Source of the DNA: Protonemura montana
Taxonomy: Eukaryota > Arthropoda > Insecta > Plecoptera > Nemouridae
DNA: 64,000 bases
Assembly: GCA_947568835.1 (NCBI GenBank)
Contig: OX387606.1
Coordinates: 8,618,001 to 8,682,000, forward strand
Direction: 5' to 3'
The notes beneath the pieces were generated by a model. It made no database searches and was not told the DNA's origin. It saw nothing but the letters and a program-made list of their open reading frames with translations. Positions within the stretch are counted from its first letter, which is position 1. Every line of letters starts with the position of its first letter. The translations under genes and the position numbers were made by a program. Below are positions 40,101 to 51,772 of this stretch, piece by piece.

Positions 40101-43100
40101 GCGCCCTTCCGCCGAACCGTGCACGGTACGGTGACTCGTGGGTGGCAATGACGACAATGCCGTGGACGGTAGAATTGGCTCCTGTATCGTGTGCGCACCC
40201 CGTCTGCTAGCAAGCAAGCCAGCCAGCCAGCCAGCCAGCGGCTACACATATTTTATCGACAGCTGCATCCACCAAAGTCGTGAGCTTCAGCTGCAACGCG
40301 GTGTCGTCGTCCCATCCCGCTCGCTCCCGCTAGTCGTCGCGTGTTCTTCTCGCTCCCGCGGCTATTTCCGTACCCGAATATTGTGACTGGGACGTTGGTA
40401 TCGCGTGGGTGAATACACGGTTTACGGAGCTGACATACGACGCCGTCGTGGAGGGTGCTGTATTCACTTCCCGGACTTGCGGCGCATGTGATCTAAGCAG
40501 CGTGCTTCCGACAGATCGCCGTGTTGGCGACCCCGTTCTAGGAAACCGCGACTTCGGCGAACTCTGTCCCGAGCAACCGCGCGCGCCAGAAGCATTGATT
40601 TATCGACGTCAATTTGACGATGATGCTTCGGTGAAGACGCCATGGGTCGACTACTAATATCGCGCGGTAAAATCGTTTACGAATCGCGAACGGAAGTTGC
40701 TCGCATACGAAAATTCCGGACGCTAAGCCGCTGAGAGGTTGCAGGTGCCCGTGATGACCTGATAGTCAACAAACGCCTCTCGTTTCGCACGGCGGACGCG
40801 ATACGTGTCGCGTGCCTCGGCGCCGAAAAACGAGGCTTATTAGCTTCCGGTCGCGGGGGCGTGGGCCCGAGACGAAGATGCAGAGACGCTTTGGAAGACG
40901 AAGACTGTGCCGCCGCGGGGCTATTTTTACGCCGGCGGGCGCGCGAGGCCGGAAAGATGAAGGGTGGTTTTTAAAGCGTTTCCTGTCGCACGTGTGTGAG
41001 GTGCGCTATGGACGCATGTGCGCTGGAATGTGCGAGTGCTTGGCGGCGATACAGCATCTGCGTCGAGGCCGCGCGAAGAGGTTTGCTCCGACTTCTGTGT
41101 TGTGTTGTTTGTCCAATGCACTCGAGCGCCAGATTAGTGATTTCACCGCATGATTCAGGCTCAGGACTAACTGCGTTTTCGTGCAAAAGCGATGCTATTT
41201 GCAACCCCCCCCCCCCCCCCCCCCCCCCCCCGCGCATTCGCAGATTCATTTTTCAGCATTTTTGAAGTGTTTTGGGACGCAGCCACCAGGACTTCATTTA
41301 ATTTCATGGCTATCTTGGAGCATATCTGTTCCATAATAATCTAACTAGAATCTCCCCTCAAGTCGCAGTTCTAGAGCCCAAGTAAAATTCGTACTACCGC
41401 TTTCGGCAAACGCATATGCAGCCTGAAATTCAATTTGTACTGTCTTTTTTGTAGCTCTGCTGTTCGTGCCTTTGTTCTAGTTATTTGGTTAGATGGTAAG
41501 AAGTCGCGAAACTATATTGGTAGAGGCTCGGCTTGGGCAGTAACGAGAAAAATGTGCGAATTTTAGGAACAAGATACGGTTCGCGCTTAAACCCGGTTCC
41601 AACGTGAATATCAACGCAGTAGCATTATGTTCCTTCCCGGGTGGAGCCTGGTTGCAGCTTGGTTGCACTGCTTTACGCACTGCACACTTCATCCCCTCTT
41701 CACATTAAAATCTAGTTCGCGTGGAACGGTGTTCTGACGCATTGCGTAGGCAATCCGTTAACGCATGCCATAGTTATGTCTTTGTAATTAATTTCAATTC
41801 TGCTCTTAAAGTAGAACGCATTGGGTACTTCCCTTGTATGCGTGCTTCCATCCCCATTGCTGGGTCGTGGGTCGAGATGTGGGTCGTGTTGTTGCGACGT
41901 ATTTAACCGGCAACTAAATACCACCCTGACGACGCGCGCTCGAGTGGCATCGATTTGCATAGGTAACCTGTGTCGACATTTAATTGCCGGTGACGGATCT
42001 GTGCGCCATGTGGACTGTTCTCTGCTCCACACATCGGCACGCATGCACACGCGACTAATGCACGTCACTGGGATGCGCTAGATTTTCGTGGCAGATGATT
42101 TTTGTGCTGATCGGCGTACGCGTGTTTTTCAAAATTTTTATTTACAGGGTGTTTTTCAGTATTATTATTTTGTTTTCGAATTGGTTTCTGGCCGCATGTG
42201 TGCACCCGTTGCTCAGGGAGTGAATGCGCTTCGAGGAAGAGAGAGGGAGAGAGCGTGCTGAGTAACACATGAGATTGGGGGCCCACTCCGTGTGCCCTGC
42301 ACCCCCAACCCTTCAGCCTACTGCCGTTTGCCAATCGATTGCCAATACCTCCCTTGCTCGCGCCTAGCCATCTGCTCTAATGTGCACTTGACACAATAGA
42401 GATGGAATTAATGTCGTATTGTCATTTACTATGCTCGACTAGCACCTATGCCAATATTTCGTGTGCTTGGTCGATAATAATGTAAGGGATGAAACTGAAA
42501 GACTCGCGGACAGTGAACAAATGTGTGCGTGTGCAGAGACATTAATCTTTGGGGTCAATGAATGATTTGTTGTAACTTCATTGTCAAGCGATTTGCGGTG
42601 AAATTGCTGCAATGATTTATACAGATGGTTTGTCCGATTGCTAATTAGAATTTAAAGGCAGGAGATTTTTGTTTTTGCCTCTTCGCGGCCAGATAATTAG
42701 AAGAAATGCGCAGGTTTTTGAACTCGATTGAGATCGGCTTTAAACAGCTGAAAACTTGTCCCGCTACAGGGTACTTTATACGAAATACTCGTCCCATTTG
42801 GTTAATGATTATTACCAATTGCTTAATGAACAATAATACTGTTTTATTACTACCATAATCCAGTTCGGTCTCGATAAACGTGCGGGCTAGCCTCCATTCT
42901 CCACTCTGCCTGATGGCAGTCGCTCTACGTTTCGTCTTAGCCTTTGGTTGAGCCTTCTCAGTTCATCGTTGTTGCTCAAAACATCAGCTTAGTGCGTTCC
43001 TCTACGGCTTCTATATCATATTATCTAAATTTTGCTCATCCCCCCCCCTAGCAGTTTGGTAGGCGAGAGGGTGGCTTGGCCCGCGCGCGCACAGGGGTGG

Positions 43101-46100
43101 CTTTGCCCACTGGTGGGGGTTGATAGTATTGATCAGGCGTTACTATGAGAGAGAGCTGATACATTTCAGTAGTAGCATTCCTAGTGAGCTAGCCAGCCAG
43201 CATCCGTTTCTCCGTGCAATCAATGAATCCACAAGTCCTACACCCTCTTTCATGTCATCCTTCAGAATGTTTTCCTAATCCTAGCTCGATCCTTGCTCCA
43301 ATGAGTTGTTCTGGCGAGAGTGGGGCCGATCCCAAAATGTTGGGCTTATCTCGTGGCGTGCCGTGTGGGAAGGTGTGGATGGAGACGGCGTCGCGCCAGA
43401 TGATTTATCACTACCACTTGGTCATGACTTTTCATCCTCCATTGCGCGATTTATTGCTTGTATGTATATCAACTTACATCGGTAGTCTTGATTGTGTTTT
43501 GATGTTGATATTGCCTGATTTTGCTGATAAACATAGTGAATGTATCAAAAGATGCCAGCGTAATAATGAGCCATTGCTATTCTGAAAATTATTTCGTGCC
43601 ATCACGTTGTGTTTTTTGCACATCTTCCCTTGCCTGATCAGCAATGAATGTCGATCTCAACATGCACGGTTCTTCACTTTCCACAGATGCGCCCGTTCGA
43701 GCCGAGTTGATGGAGCAAGTGCCTCATATCACAATGTACTGCCATGAAGAGCGAGATCGTTTGCTTCAAGTCATTCCTGACCACCTGCTGCCGTTGGTCG
43801 TCAAGTTCCTCTCGGACACCGACAATCAGGTACGCACATCAACAACTAGATTCGTGTCAAATCTTTGGGTTTACAATTAAACATTGATATTTGCAAAACG
43901 ATGATGGTTTGATGTTCCAGGCCTTTTGGTGGTTGCCATGGTTTGTCAAAATTTCCGAGGCTCCAAATAGTTTTCCCTCCTTCACAGCTTTGTATGCCGT
44001 GGCAAGCCAGCCAGCTAACAAGTACGCTTACCATTCTGTACAGGTACGCAAGATGTCCCACGCTGCGCTGCTCGTCATGATGGAGCAGGGACTGATCGAA
44101 CAGGAGGCGGTCGAGCGGACCGTTTGCCCTGTCGTGATTCACCTGACCGAGCTCGAGGGACAAGTGGAATATCACACTGGAGCCATTGCGGTTAGTACCC
44201 CCGTTTTCCATCCTTGGCTTTCATTTGAAGCGTTTTAAGCATCGGATTGGTCTTACCAAGCATTGCTAATTAATGATCAATGGTGTAGTACCTAGCAGCT
44301 TGTTAGTTTACAAGGGTAATGGGTCTATTGCAGTTACATGTTCTTCTTAACTTGTAAAAGCTTCACTCGATTGTGTTCTTATCTCTGGTTTGATCTTGGC
44401 TGCCATGTTGGAAACTAACTACTGATGGAAGCATTGATTAACATCCGTGGTGGAGCGAGAGCATAATATTCTATGCATGACTCTGTGATGGCTTGGTTAC
44501 TTTGCTGTTGCCTTGTGAAAGACATGGGTAGTGAGATGTTGCTAGCACTGATCTCACTACCTTGTCTTTCATGTGGCGGAAGCGGAATCGGCAAACTTGC
44601 TTCGTCGATTTGAAGACGTGATGGAATCGGGAGCCGCAAACTTCGAGACGTTTGGCAAAGTTCTGGCATCAATGCTGGTCTGTAATAGAGCTATTGTTGC
44701 TATCACAGCCAGCTTTGATGAGCAGAAAGTTGCCTCCAAATCATCACTGAAGAGTGAAGGCTACAAGATATCATCATCTAAGTTTAAAAAATATCTCGAC
44801 ACATTTCTGGGTACACATGTCAATGTTGATGTAGAATTAATGACAGTAATGGGTTGTTCAAACTGCTAGACATTGAACGTAGGAACTGCTAGACATTGAA
44901 CGTAGGAACTGCTAAGCACACGTTGCTAGAGCTGACACATCAATCTGGTTGTGAAATGTATTTACAATCGCATTCGTATCACAGCCACTTTGATGAGCTC
45001 AGAGCTAGATATACGCATCATCTGGACAGTCGCTGCTAACAATTGTTTCTCTATCTTAAACGTTTGCATTCAATTAAATTTTAACAAAATTAGTAATAGT
45101 TTTGTGTCTTAGATATATTTGCAGAAACAATGCTGGTAGCAAGACCAGTTGCTCCTGTGGCCCGCCAGTCAAAATGGTTGTGATTTGTGTTTTTATTATT
45201 CATATCACAGCCATTTTTGACGAGTTGGGATACAGGAAAGTTTCCACCGACCGGAACACGTTCGAGAGCCGAGAGTGTCGTCTGCTTTGCTCGCAAGGCT
45301 GGTGTGATGTGTGATCCTACTTCATATCACAGCCAGCTTTGATGAGCGAAGCGGACGGCCACATATCTTCAAGCTGCTGAGCCACACGGCTTCGGGGACG
45401 GCAAGTTTCTGGTGACGCTCGTCAGGGTGGCTGTTGTATGTGCGTTTAGCTTCATATCACAGCCAGCTTTGATGAGCGCCACTGGTCACCCATTCAGCGA
45501 GGATCCGATGTGTGTAATCAAATTATTGCGATAATATTTCCTAATATCTATGTGTGGAATATCTGTTAGCTCAAGTATTCAGGCTATTATTAGCTCTCTT
45601 TAAATTGAATTCTATTTGTGCATTTTAATTACTCATACGTCCATTTGCACGTAAATAATACCAAATTCAATTGCTTGTAAAGTTAATTTGGTGCCACTGT
45701 AGTTTGTTTGCTGTACTTACGAGGTTTCATTTTTTCTTTCTGCAGCTGATGGCAAAGATGGCACCACTTCTTGGAGGGAGCAAGACTAAGGAGCTGTTTA
45801 TACCGCATTTTGCAAAACTATGCTGCAACCAATTGTTCTACGTTCGTAAGGCTTGTGCTTCGTTCATCGGAGATTTCTGCGCAGTAATTGGAACTCAGGC
45901 GGCAGAGGAACTCTTGGTAAGAAACTTAATTCGATTTTTGTTTTCGAAGTTGCAAAATTCTCTCATCTTGCATCTATTTAGGATTATTTGAAACCTGCTA
46001 GCAATAGTTTTGTTCAACTATCTTCCCAACTATGGATACTCCTTTTGCATTTAAAAAACAACTAGCTAGAACTGAAAGTGATGTCAAACAGCTGGAAACT

Positions 46101-49100
46101 TGTGCAGTTTTTCATATATCTGCATCTACTATTCTTTATATAAATTACCACCAAATGAATCAGCAACAAGCATAGATTCCCTATGACTCATAATAATTAC
46201 CCAGACCTGTTTGAGTCATATTAGTTGCCTAATACCTGCAAAGGTTTGACCAACCTAATTCACATACAGCTACCAGTGCTAACAAGTCTCTCCTGCACCC
46301 CTGCAGCTGAGCAAGTATATTGCGCTCTGCGGCGACGATATATGGGGCGTGCGTAAGGCTTGCGCAGAGGTGATAATGCCGGTGGCATGCAAGTGCACGA
46401 TGGAGTCGCGCCGCAACGTGCTTGCGCCGGTGTTCAACGCATTGCTGACCGACGGCTCGCGGTGGGTTCGCTCTTCAGCGTTTGCCACACTCGGGCCGTT
46501 TATCTCAACGTTTTCTCCGCGGTGTATAAGCGACCTTGCGTACAACCACCTGCGCGAGTTGGTGGTTGTAGATGATGACCACAACGAGTTCAGGTGAGTG
46601 TGGGGACAGCAACTTAATACTAAACAAATAAAAAAAAAGGGGTTTTGGTAATCACATGTTTCACATTGGTTCATGGTCCCCTCACTTGCCATTCTCGATA
46701 CTTTTTTTTTTAACGGGACCTGCTATTGAAATCTCGTTTGCTCGGTACATTCTTATCTACTGCAACTGACAACTAGTCCCATTAAAGCAGCAGTATGCAT
46801 GCTTGTTTCTGGCAAAAAAAAATTGGCACTAATTTTGCTGTTAACGAGAGTACACACCCTCTTAAGGTTTTCGTCTTATTGCCAACAGGCTGTGCACTGC
46901 GAAAGGGGGCGACGGCGATGTGGTGAAGTTCGTGGACGGCTCGCAGCCTTTCAACCTCAACTTCAGGTACAACAACCTCACAGAAGACAACAGCAACAAT
47001 AGCAGCGGCGGCGGTGGAACCGTCGAAGCAAGCGAACAGGAGGACACAAATCCGCCCAACCGCCGGCAATCAGCCAATTGGTCAATTAGCACGCCTGTGA
47101 TAAACTCGGAAGGATCAACCGAAACCGATCCCTCCGATGCCGACAATAAACCCAACGAAACAGAAGTCAAAAGCAGTCCAACGGAAACGATTGACGACCA
47201 CACCTATGCAGAAAAACCCACCATAGATGAAAATGCAGATTCCACCGATCGAATCGGAGTCGGCGGCACCCTGGAGCCTCAGGCCGATGTCGTCAACGCT
47301 GAGGACCAGGATGCCGAACTGCCGGCTTATGATGCGTTACGAGCAACGAGTAACAGTGGAGACGGTCTCGCAGAAGGCCGGTTGGATGATAAGATGGCAA
47401 GAGATAGTAATGTGAAGCCGGACGGATTGATCAAGAACTTGGAGCAGACGCTGACTCTGAACGGCGGACAGCGGCATATCCACGTCGAGAGCTTCAACAC
47501 GTTTCAGTACTGGCGTGTGCCGATACCCGAGCTGTCAGTGGACATCAGCCTTGACGGGGGGAAGACTACGACTGTGCAGGTCACGGCCAAAGTGACGCAT
47601 CCTGCTACGCAGCAGACATATGCTGCCAAGCTTGATGTCAACATTGACATCGAGGTAAGGAGATTTTTGTAAATCCATATCAAGTGTGATCAATTTATAG
47701 AAAAACTCGTGAAAAAGATCCTTTAACACATTTGAATCCTGAGAATTGGCTTTGTTCGTTCATCTGATGCTTCCGAATACAACAGGCAGGGATCATGGCA
47801 GGTTTAACAGCTAAATTCTCAAGCAGTTAAACAGTTAAATTCTAGCTCTGCTAAGAAGCAAAAATAGAGAACATTGGTAGAAACATTGTGAGTCTCGATA
47901 AGTTTTTTAATCAATTATAGTCACAACTGTGAATTTCTTCCTGTGTAGTTGTAAAGGCAGCAGCTATCTAACTCGAGGGCATTTGGTATATCAATTTCTT
48001 TGGAAAGTTTATTAAATGTTAATTCAGGATTCTTTTCTGAGAACGTCACGTGGAATGGCGGTCTTGAACAAAACTCGGTAGCGAGCCAACATGGGCGTGT
48101 GTTAGGTCCCAAAAATTTGCCAGCCCAATGTTGTTGTTTTACGCTGTGCCTGCTCACTCGCGTGGTTTTTACAGAATGACCTGGAAAAACTTGCCAGTCA
48201 ACTGGAGCTGGGCGGGTCAGGTGTGGGGCCAGTGTGCTCGACTACGGCTACAACAGTGAATAAGAGCTGCAAATCACGCGATTTCTACATTGGAGTTGGT
48301 GCCTACGACTCCGGTGCCAGCACCCAGCTGCGTGCAGACGTTGTGTGCAATTGTGAGTTCCCATTCTCATGCTTAATGAAACAGTCCACTGCCAGTAAAG
48401 CGGAAATAACAACAGCATTCAACCTCGAAGAAGCTTAACAAGTTGTGTAAACAAGTTTTAAGGTTTTTATTATTTTGAAGAGTAGCACCCCGGTAAAGCC
48501 ACTGTTGTATGAAATTTAATTTTGATATTTCTCGTTGGTTACTCGCTTTTCAATCTCTACCTCAATCGTTGAGGTAAACATCGATAGAGATCTTTTGAGC
48601 ATGAAAAGTCTCGAAAGCGAGCTAACCTACGAGTGGCTCCACTTAACGGGGTGGTGTTCCGGTACTCTACATTTTTGTCGGTAAGGTAGTCATTTGGCGG
48701 CCATCTTTCCCGCAGAAACTGTAAAATAAACATTCTGCCTCTACCTATAACCTGCACAGTCTACGGTAGTAGTGCTCATAATAATGAAATACCCTGCGCA
48801 TTGCAAGCGTTTGCAATTTAAATAAGATTTAAAATAAGTTTTAAAGTTGCATACATAAATTTAATGGCCATCATAGATTGCACAAACAGGCCCCTCATTT
48901 TGCTAAATTTTATAAAATTTAATACATAAATTGCACCCAAGCTAACAAACAGCTCTGGCCCTGTAGTGGTCCCCAACGCGACAGACTGGGATGGAGAGGA
49001 TCGACGAAGTCCGTGGTCCCGGGGTGTCGCCTTAAAGCCAACGGCTGCAGCAGCGGAGGCTTTGGCAGGGCAGGATATTGTGCCGCCTATGCTGCTGCAG

Positions 49101-51772
49101 CACTACGTCTCGATGGGAACAACTACGCAGGCGCAGGCAGTCGACTCCGAGGTCGCGCACCACTGCGCCTTCAGCTTCCCTGCTGTAGTGATGACGCTTG
49201 GCAGGGATAACTGGCCTTTGCTTCGGCCGACCTATCAGGCGCTTGCCACAGACTTTCAGGTGGGTTGATTATTTGTGTGGTGTTTGGAGCTGGACTTTAT
49301 AGTTAATTTCATGTAAATTTTGAACGTCTCATCCTTATGCCACTTTCTTTTTCCTGAGACATGACTTGTGTGCCCAAGTTCTTGAAGCAGAAAGTTCTGG
49401 CTATGAAAATATACATATCCCACTATTCGAAGTTTGCTATACTGGATAGTCCTTAATTACATCTGAATTTTGAAATTCAGGCCTGAGAAGGGTACGGTAG
49501 CGCAGTGTTGTTTTAAATTAGGCTAGTTGGTGTGGTGCAGCTGGCTAATCAAAACCCCATCTTAAACTTTAAAGCTATGGTTAATTGGTTATGTTAACTC
49601 TAATCTAGTCGGACCCCGCTCGCTCCTTTGACAATTGTGGAACTTGCCATTGTCTGACGCTTACAGCATTGTCGTTTTCAGTGGAAGGTTCGTCGAACGG
49701 TGGCTTCGGGTATCCACGAGGTGGGCCTTGTGCTTGGCTTGCAACTGGCCACGCATGACCTCATCCCGATATTCAACGACTTTATCAAAGACCTCGACGA
49801 AGTGCGGATCGGCGCTCTTAAGCACCTAGCCAGTTTTCTAGCGGTAAGACAGGCTCCTCGTTACCATATCGTTAGTGATCTTTTTCAGATGGCCCAATGA
49901 CCATTTTCCAATCGAAAGATTTTAGTCCAGGAATACTTGTTGGAAGTAGACTTGAGTGTTATCAAGTTTAGAGTTGGCCGTGGCTCTTTGATATGGAACT
50001 ATCTTAAAGCGAGCCTAGTTTGGTTGACAGAAATCATGAAAGATGCTCATGCTTGGCATTTAAACTGGGACCTCAGATTTTAGATGTGGTTTCTCTCTGT
50101 ACACAGCTGTAACTTTTTTTGCGTAACACCGTGGAATCATATCATATAATAATGTAACAAACAATTGTTCCTTCTACAGCTGCTCCTTCCAGAGGAACGG
50201 AACACGTACTTACCACGACTGCAGGAGTTCATGTTGACCGATAACGAATGGAACTGGCGGTTCCGTGAGAAGTTGGCTGAGCAGCTGTATCTGTCGGTGC
50301 CTCTTTTTGAGCCTTTTGATGCTCGTACCTACATCATGCCGTTGGGCTACACATTGCTGCTAGACAAGGTGTCTGCCGTCCGACACATGGCACTTAACTT
50401 GGTGAGTTGAATGATCGTTGATTCTTGTTAACCTACTTCCGGGTCCCGTATCGAGTTTCTAAGGTAGTAACCATTTCTACCCCCCAAGATTTCACTTTAT
50501 CTTCAATTCTCTTCTGACTGTGCATTCTTATCTGACCAATAGTATTCAAGGAACTGGTGTGATCAAGAATTAAGATTATAATCAAGTTGAAAGGTCAAGC
50601 AGTTGTTAGAAAGACTTTCAACAAGTAAGTTGCGTTACAATTTTTTCTGTAAAAACCCAGTATTTTTTTGAAGCAATCGATAAAGTTTTCTTAACCCGGT
50701 GAGATCAAATGTCTTACTGTGCTGTGTTGTTTCAGGTGAAGCAGTTGGTCCAGCGTGTGTCGGCAGAGGCTGGGCTGGTGCGCGGAGTACTGACTGACTT
50801 GGCGCAGCAATTTGCGCACAGCAAGTGCTGGTGTCGACGCCAAATGTTTGCGCTGCTCTGCGCCCGGCTGGTGGCCGAGAACGTGCTGAGCGATGAGGAC
50901 TTTGCGCGAGACGTGCTGCCGCATTTGCTGGACCTGAGCTGGGATGCGGTGCCCAACGTTCGGCTTGCCGTGGCAAGAACACTTGCCTCGCCCATCATGG
51001 AGAATGGTCAGTCCAGGCTTGATCAGATTGGAGTTTAGTTAAATGTTAATATTGGAATGACATGGGTGGTTGTAAGGTACTTGTTTTGACAAAAAATACT
51101 CCAAGGCTTAGTAGTCAGCCGCCCATACATTGAGACAGGAGAACACCGGCTAGCCTTTATTAGAATTGGTAATGAATTCAACATTTTAAGTGATGTGTGA
51201 AGACGAAAGACAGGTGTGGGGGTAGGGGAGTGGCACAGTTTACGGGAAAATAAATAAGGTGGCGGTTCGTGGCACACTTGTATCGTTTTGGCTCTTGCCA
51301 TTATCACAATGGAGTAACTTAGCCTGGAAGTTGAGTATGTTTATGAGATAGCTTAATCTCTTAATCCTTAATTGGCTTATCCTTAACTGACGAGAAATTT
51401 GTGTTAAATTAACTTGCATAAAGGTTAACTTGTCTGTGGATAATCAGACATTGAAACTAATTTCTTTGTTGTTGATTCCACAGTGGTATTTATTCCATAA
51501 GCTGTTATGTCATATATGTTTTTGTCATGTAAACTCGACTAGTATTTTTTAATTTTAAAGTGTCTGTATGTTACCTTATTGTTGGGTGTTGCTTTGTTTC
51601 AGATTACTTCCTAAGCGATGACTGCCCTCATTCTGAGCTAACGTACCAGGTTATGCGGCGTCTTCAGAATGACGCCGACCAAGATGTTCGGGTGTGCGCC
51701 TTGGCAGTAGGGAGCCAACGAGTACATAAATACACCCCTAGCAATCTACGATTCCCCATCCCTCTGGCCTAG
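22176..51772 (+). CDS. PPP4R1: PPP4R1, protein phosphatase 4 regulatory subunit 1
   Basis: PPP4R1 is a HEAT-repeat scaffold that binds the PP4 catalytic subunit and directs its dephosphorylation targets. Fifteen coding exons: 22176-22182, 22265-22309, 25769-25880, 39550-39656, 43687-43829, 44044-44190, 45746-45916, 46307-46593, 46889-47654, 48175-48352, 48967-49259, 49682-49843, 50180-50401, 50736-51006, 51603-51772. They total 3081 bases, in frame throughout, giving 1026 residues (human ~950). HEAT blocks include RAELMEQVPHI, WGVRKACAE, SRWVR, WKVRRTV and DLDEVRIGALKHL. Exon 9 carries an acidic Asn/Ser/Gly-rich disordered insert (about residues 370-520), as in vertebrates. Exon 1 codes only seven bases (ATG GCA G). 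Intron 3 is 13.7 kb and CpG-rich. Intron 6 houses the miR-71/miR-2 cluster. No AATAAA was found in the 500 bases after the stop. Confidence 0.95.
30737..30794 (+). other. Candidate alternative first coding exon (MASFMWGFPSGKRKATDVR)
   Basis: In the CpG-rich part of PPP4R1 intron 3, an ATG opens 19 codons. They end at G|GTAAGA, a strong donor, in phase 1. PPP4R1 exon 5 (43687) starts with two bases of a codon, so skipping exon 4 would keep the frame. It could be an alternative PPP4R1 start, the first exon of another gene, or chance. Confidence 0.3.
34334..34361 (+). other. Second candidate alternative ATG exon (MNGMTSCYS)
   Basis: ATG, nine codons, then C|GTAAGT, a near-perfect donor, also in phase 1 and so also compatible with PPP4R1 exon 5. 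The region is CpG-rich. There is no similarity evidence. Confidence 0.25.
39657..43686. other. PPP4R1 intron 4: no gene seen; long poly-C tracts
   Basis: This 4-kb intron contains C19 at 39948-39966 and C27 at 41205-41231, an AGCC tandem run near 40215-40240, and CpG-rich sequence up to about 41.2 kb. It becomes AT-rich afterwards. ORFs on both strands show no recognisable domain. Confidence 0.5.
44503..44582 (+). ncRNA. mir-71: mir-71 precursor
   Basis: The 5p arm 44516-44538 begins TGAAAGACATGGGTAGTGAG and matches mature miR-71 of protostomes as I know it, including seed GAAAGAC. The 3p arm 44551-44573 (TCTCACTACCTTGTCTTTCA) pairs with it almost completely around a 12-base loop. The stem extends outward through TTGCC / GGCGG. 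It is the first hairpin of the cluster in PPP4R1 intron 6, on the host strand. Confidence 0.95.
44654..44734 (+). ncRNA. mir-2: mir-2 family precursor, copy 1
   Basis: The mature-like 3p arm at 44701-44723 begins TATCACAGCCAGCTTTGATG, the miR-2a-type sequence with seed ATCACAG. The 5' arm (GCATCAATGCTGGTCTGTAA) pairs with it. The base is closed by GGCAA/GTTGCC. Confidence 0.93.
44861..44914. repeat. Short tandem repeat, 23-bp unit, ~2.3 copies
   Basis: The unit beginning AACTGCTAGACATTGAACGT is present exactly twice, at 44861-44883 and 44884-44906. An eight-base partial third copy follows. It lies between two miRNA hairpins of the cluster. Confidence 0.85.
44926..45008 (+). ncRNA. mir-13: mir-2/mir-13 family precursor, copy 2
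   Basis: The 3p mature-like segment at 44977-44998 begins TATCACAGCCACTTTGATGA. It has the miR-2 seed and the shortened middle typical of miR-13a-like members. The 5' arm CATCAATCTGGTTGTGAAAT pairs with it. Flanks CTAGAGCTGA / TCAGAGCTAG close the stem. The sub-family name is tentative. Confidence 0.88.
45154..45236 (+). ncRNA. mir-13: mir-13b-like precursor, copy 3
   Basis: The 3p segment at 45203-45226 begins TATCACAGCCATTTTTGACG, close to miR-13b. The 5' arm GTCAAAATGGTTGTGAT is almost perfectly complementary. CCTGT/ACAGG closes the base. Confidence 0.9.
45275..45360 (+). ncRNA. mir-2: mir-2 family precursor, copy 4
   Basis: The 3p segment at 45325-45347 begins TATCACAGCCAGCTTTGATG. Its mature sequence is identical to copies 1 and 5. 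The 5' arm (GCTCGCAAGGCTGGTGTGAT) pairs with it, and GTCTGC / GCGGAC extends the stem. Confidence 0.92.
45409..45485 (+). ncRNA. mir-2: mir-2 family precursor, copy 5
   Basis: The 3p segment at 45455-45477 is identical to copies 1 and 4. The 5' arm (GCTCGTCAGGGTGGCTGTTG) pairs with it. Base CTGGTG / CCACTGG. It is the last recognised hairpin, 260 bases before PPP4R1 exon 7. Confidence 0.92.

Noticed and set aside
44573-44869. Plus-strand ORF of 98 codons in PPP4R1 intron 6
   Set aside because: It overlaps the mir-71 3' flank and mir-2 copy 1. No protein similarity and not needed for the PPP4R1 frame.
44697-45480. CRISPR-like array of repeated TATCACAGCC motifs
   Set aside because: Spacing is irregular, each motif has its own complementary arm, and the sequence is the miR-2 mature family in an animal intron.
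46279-47203. Minus-strand ORFs of 137 and 113 codons
   Set aside because: They are antisense to PPP4R1 exons 8 and 9, whose plus-strand reading is clearly conserved.
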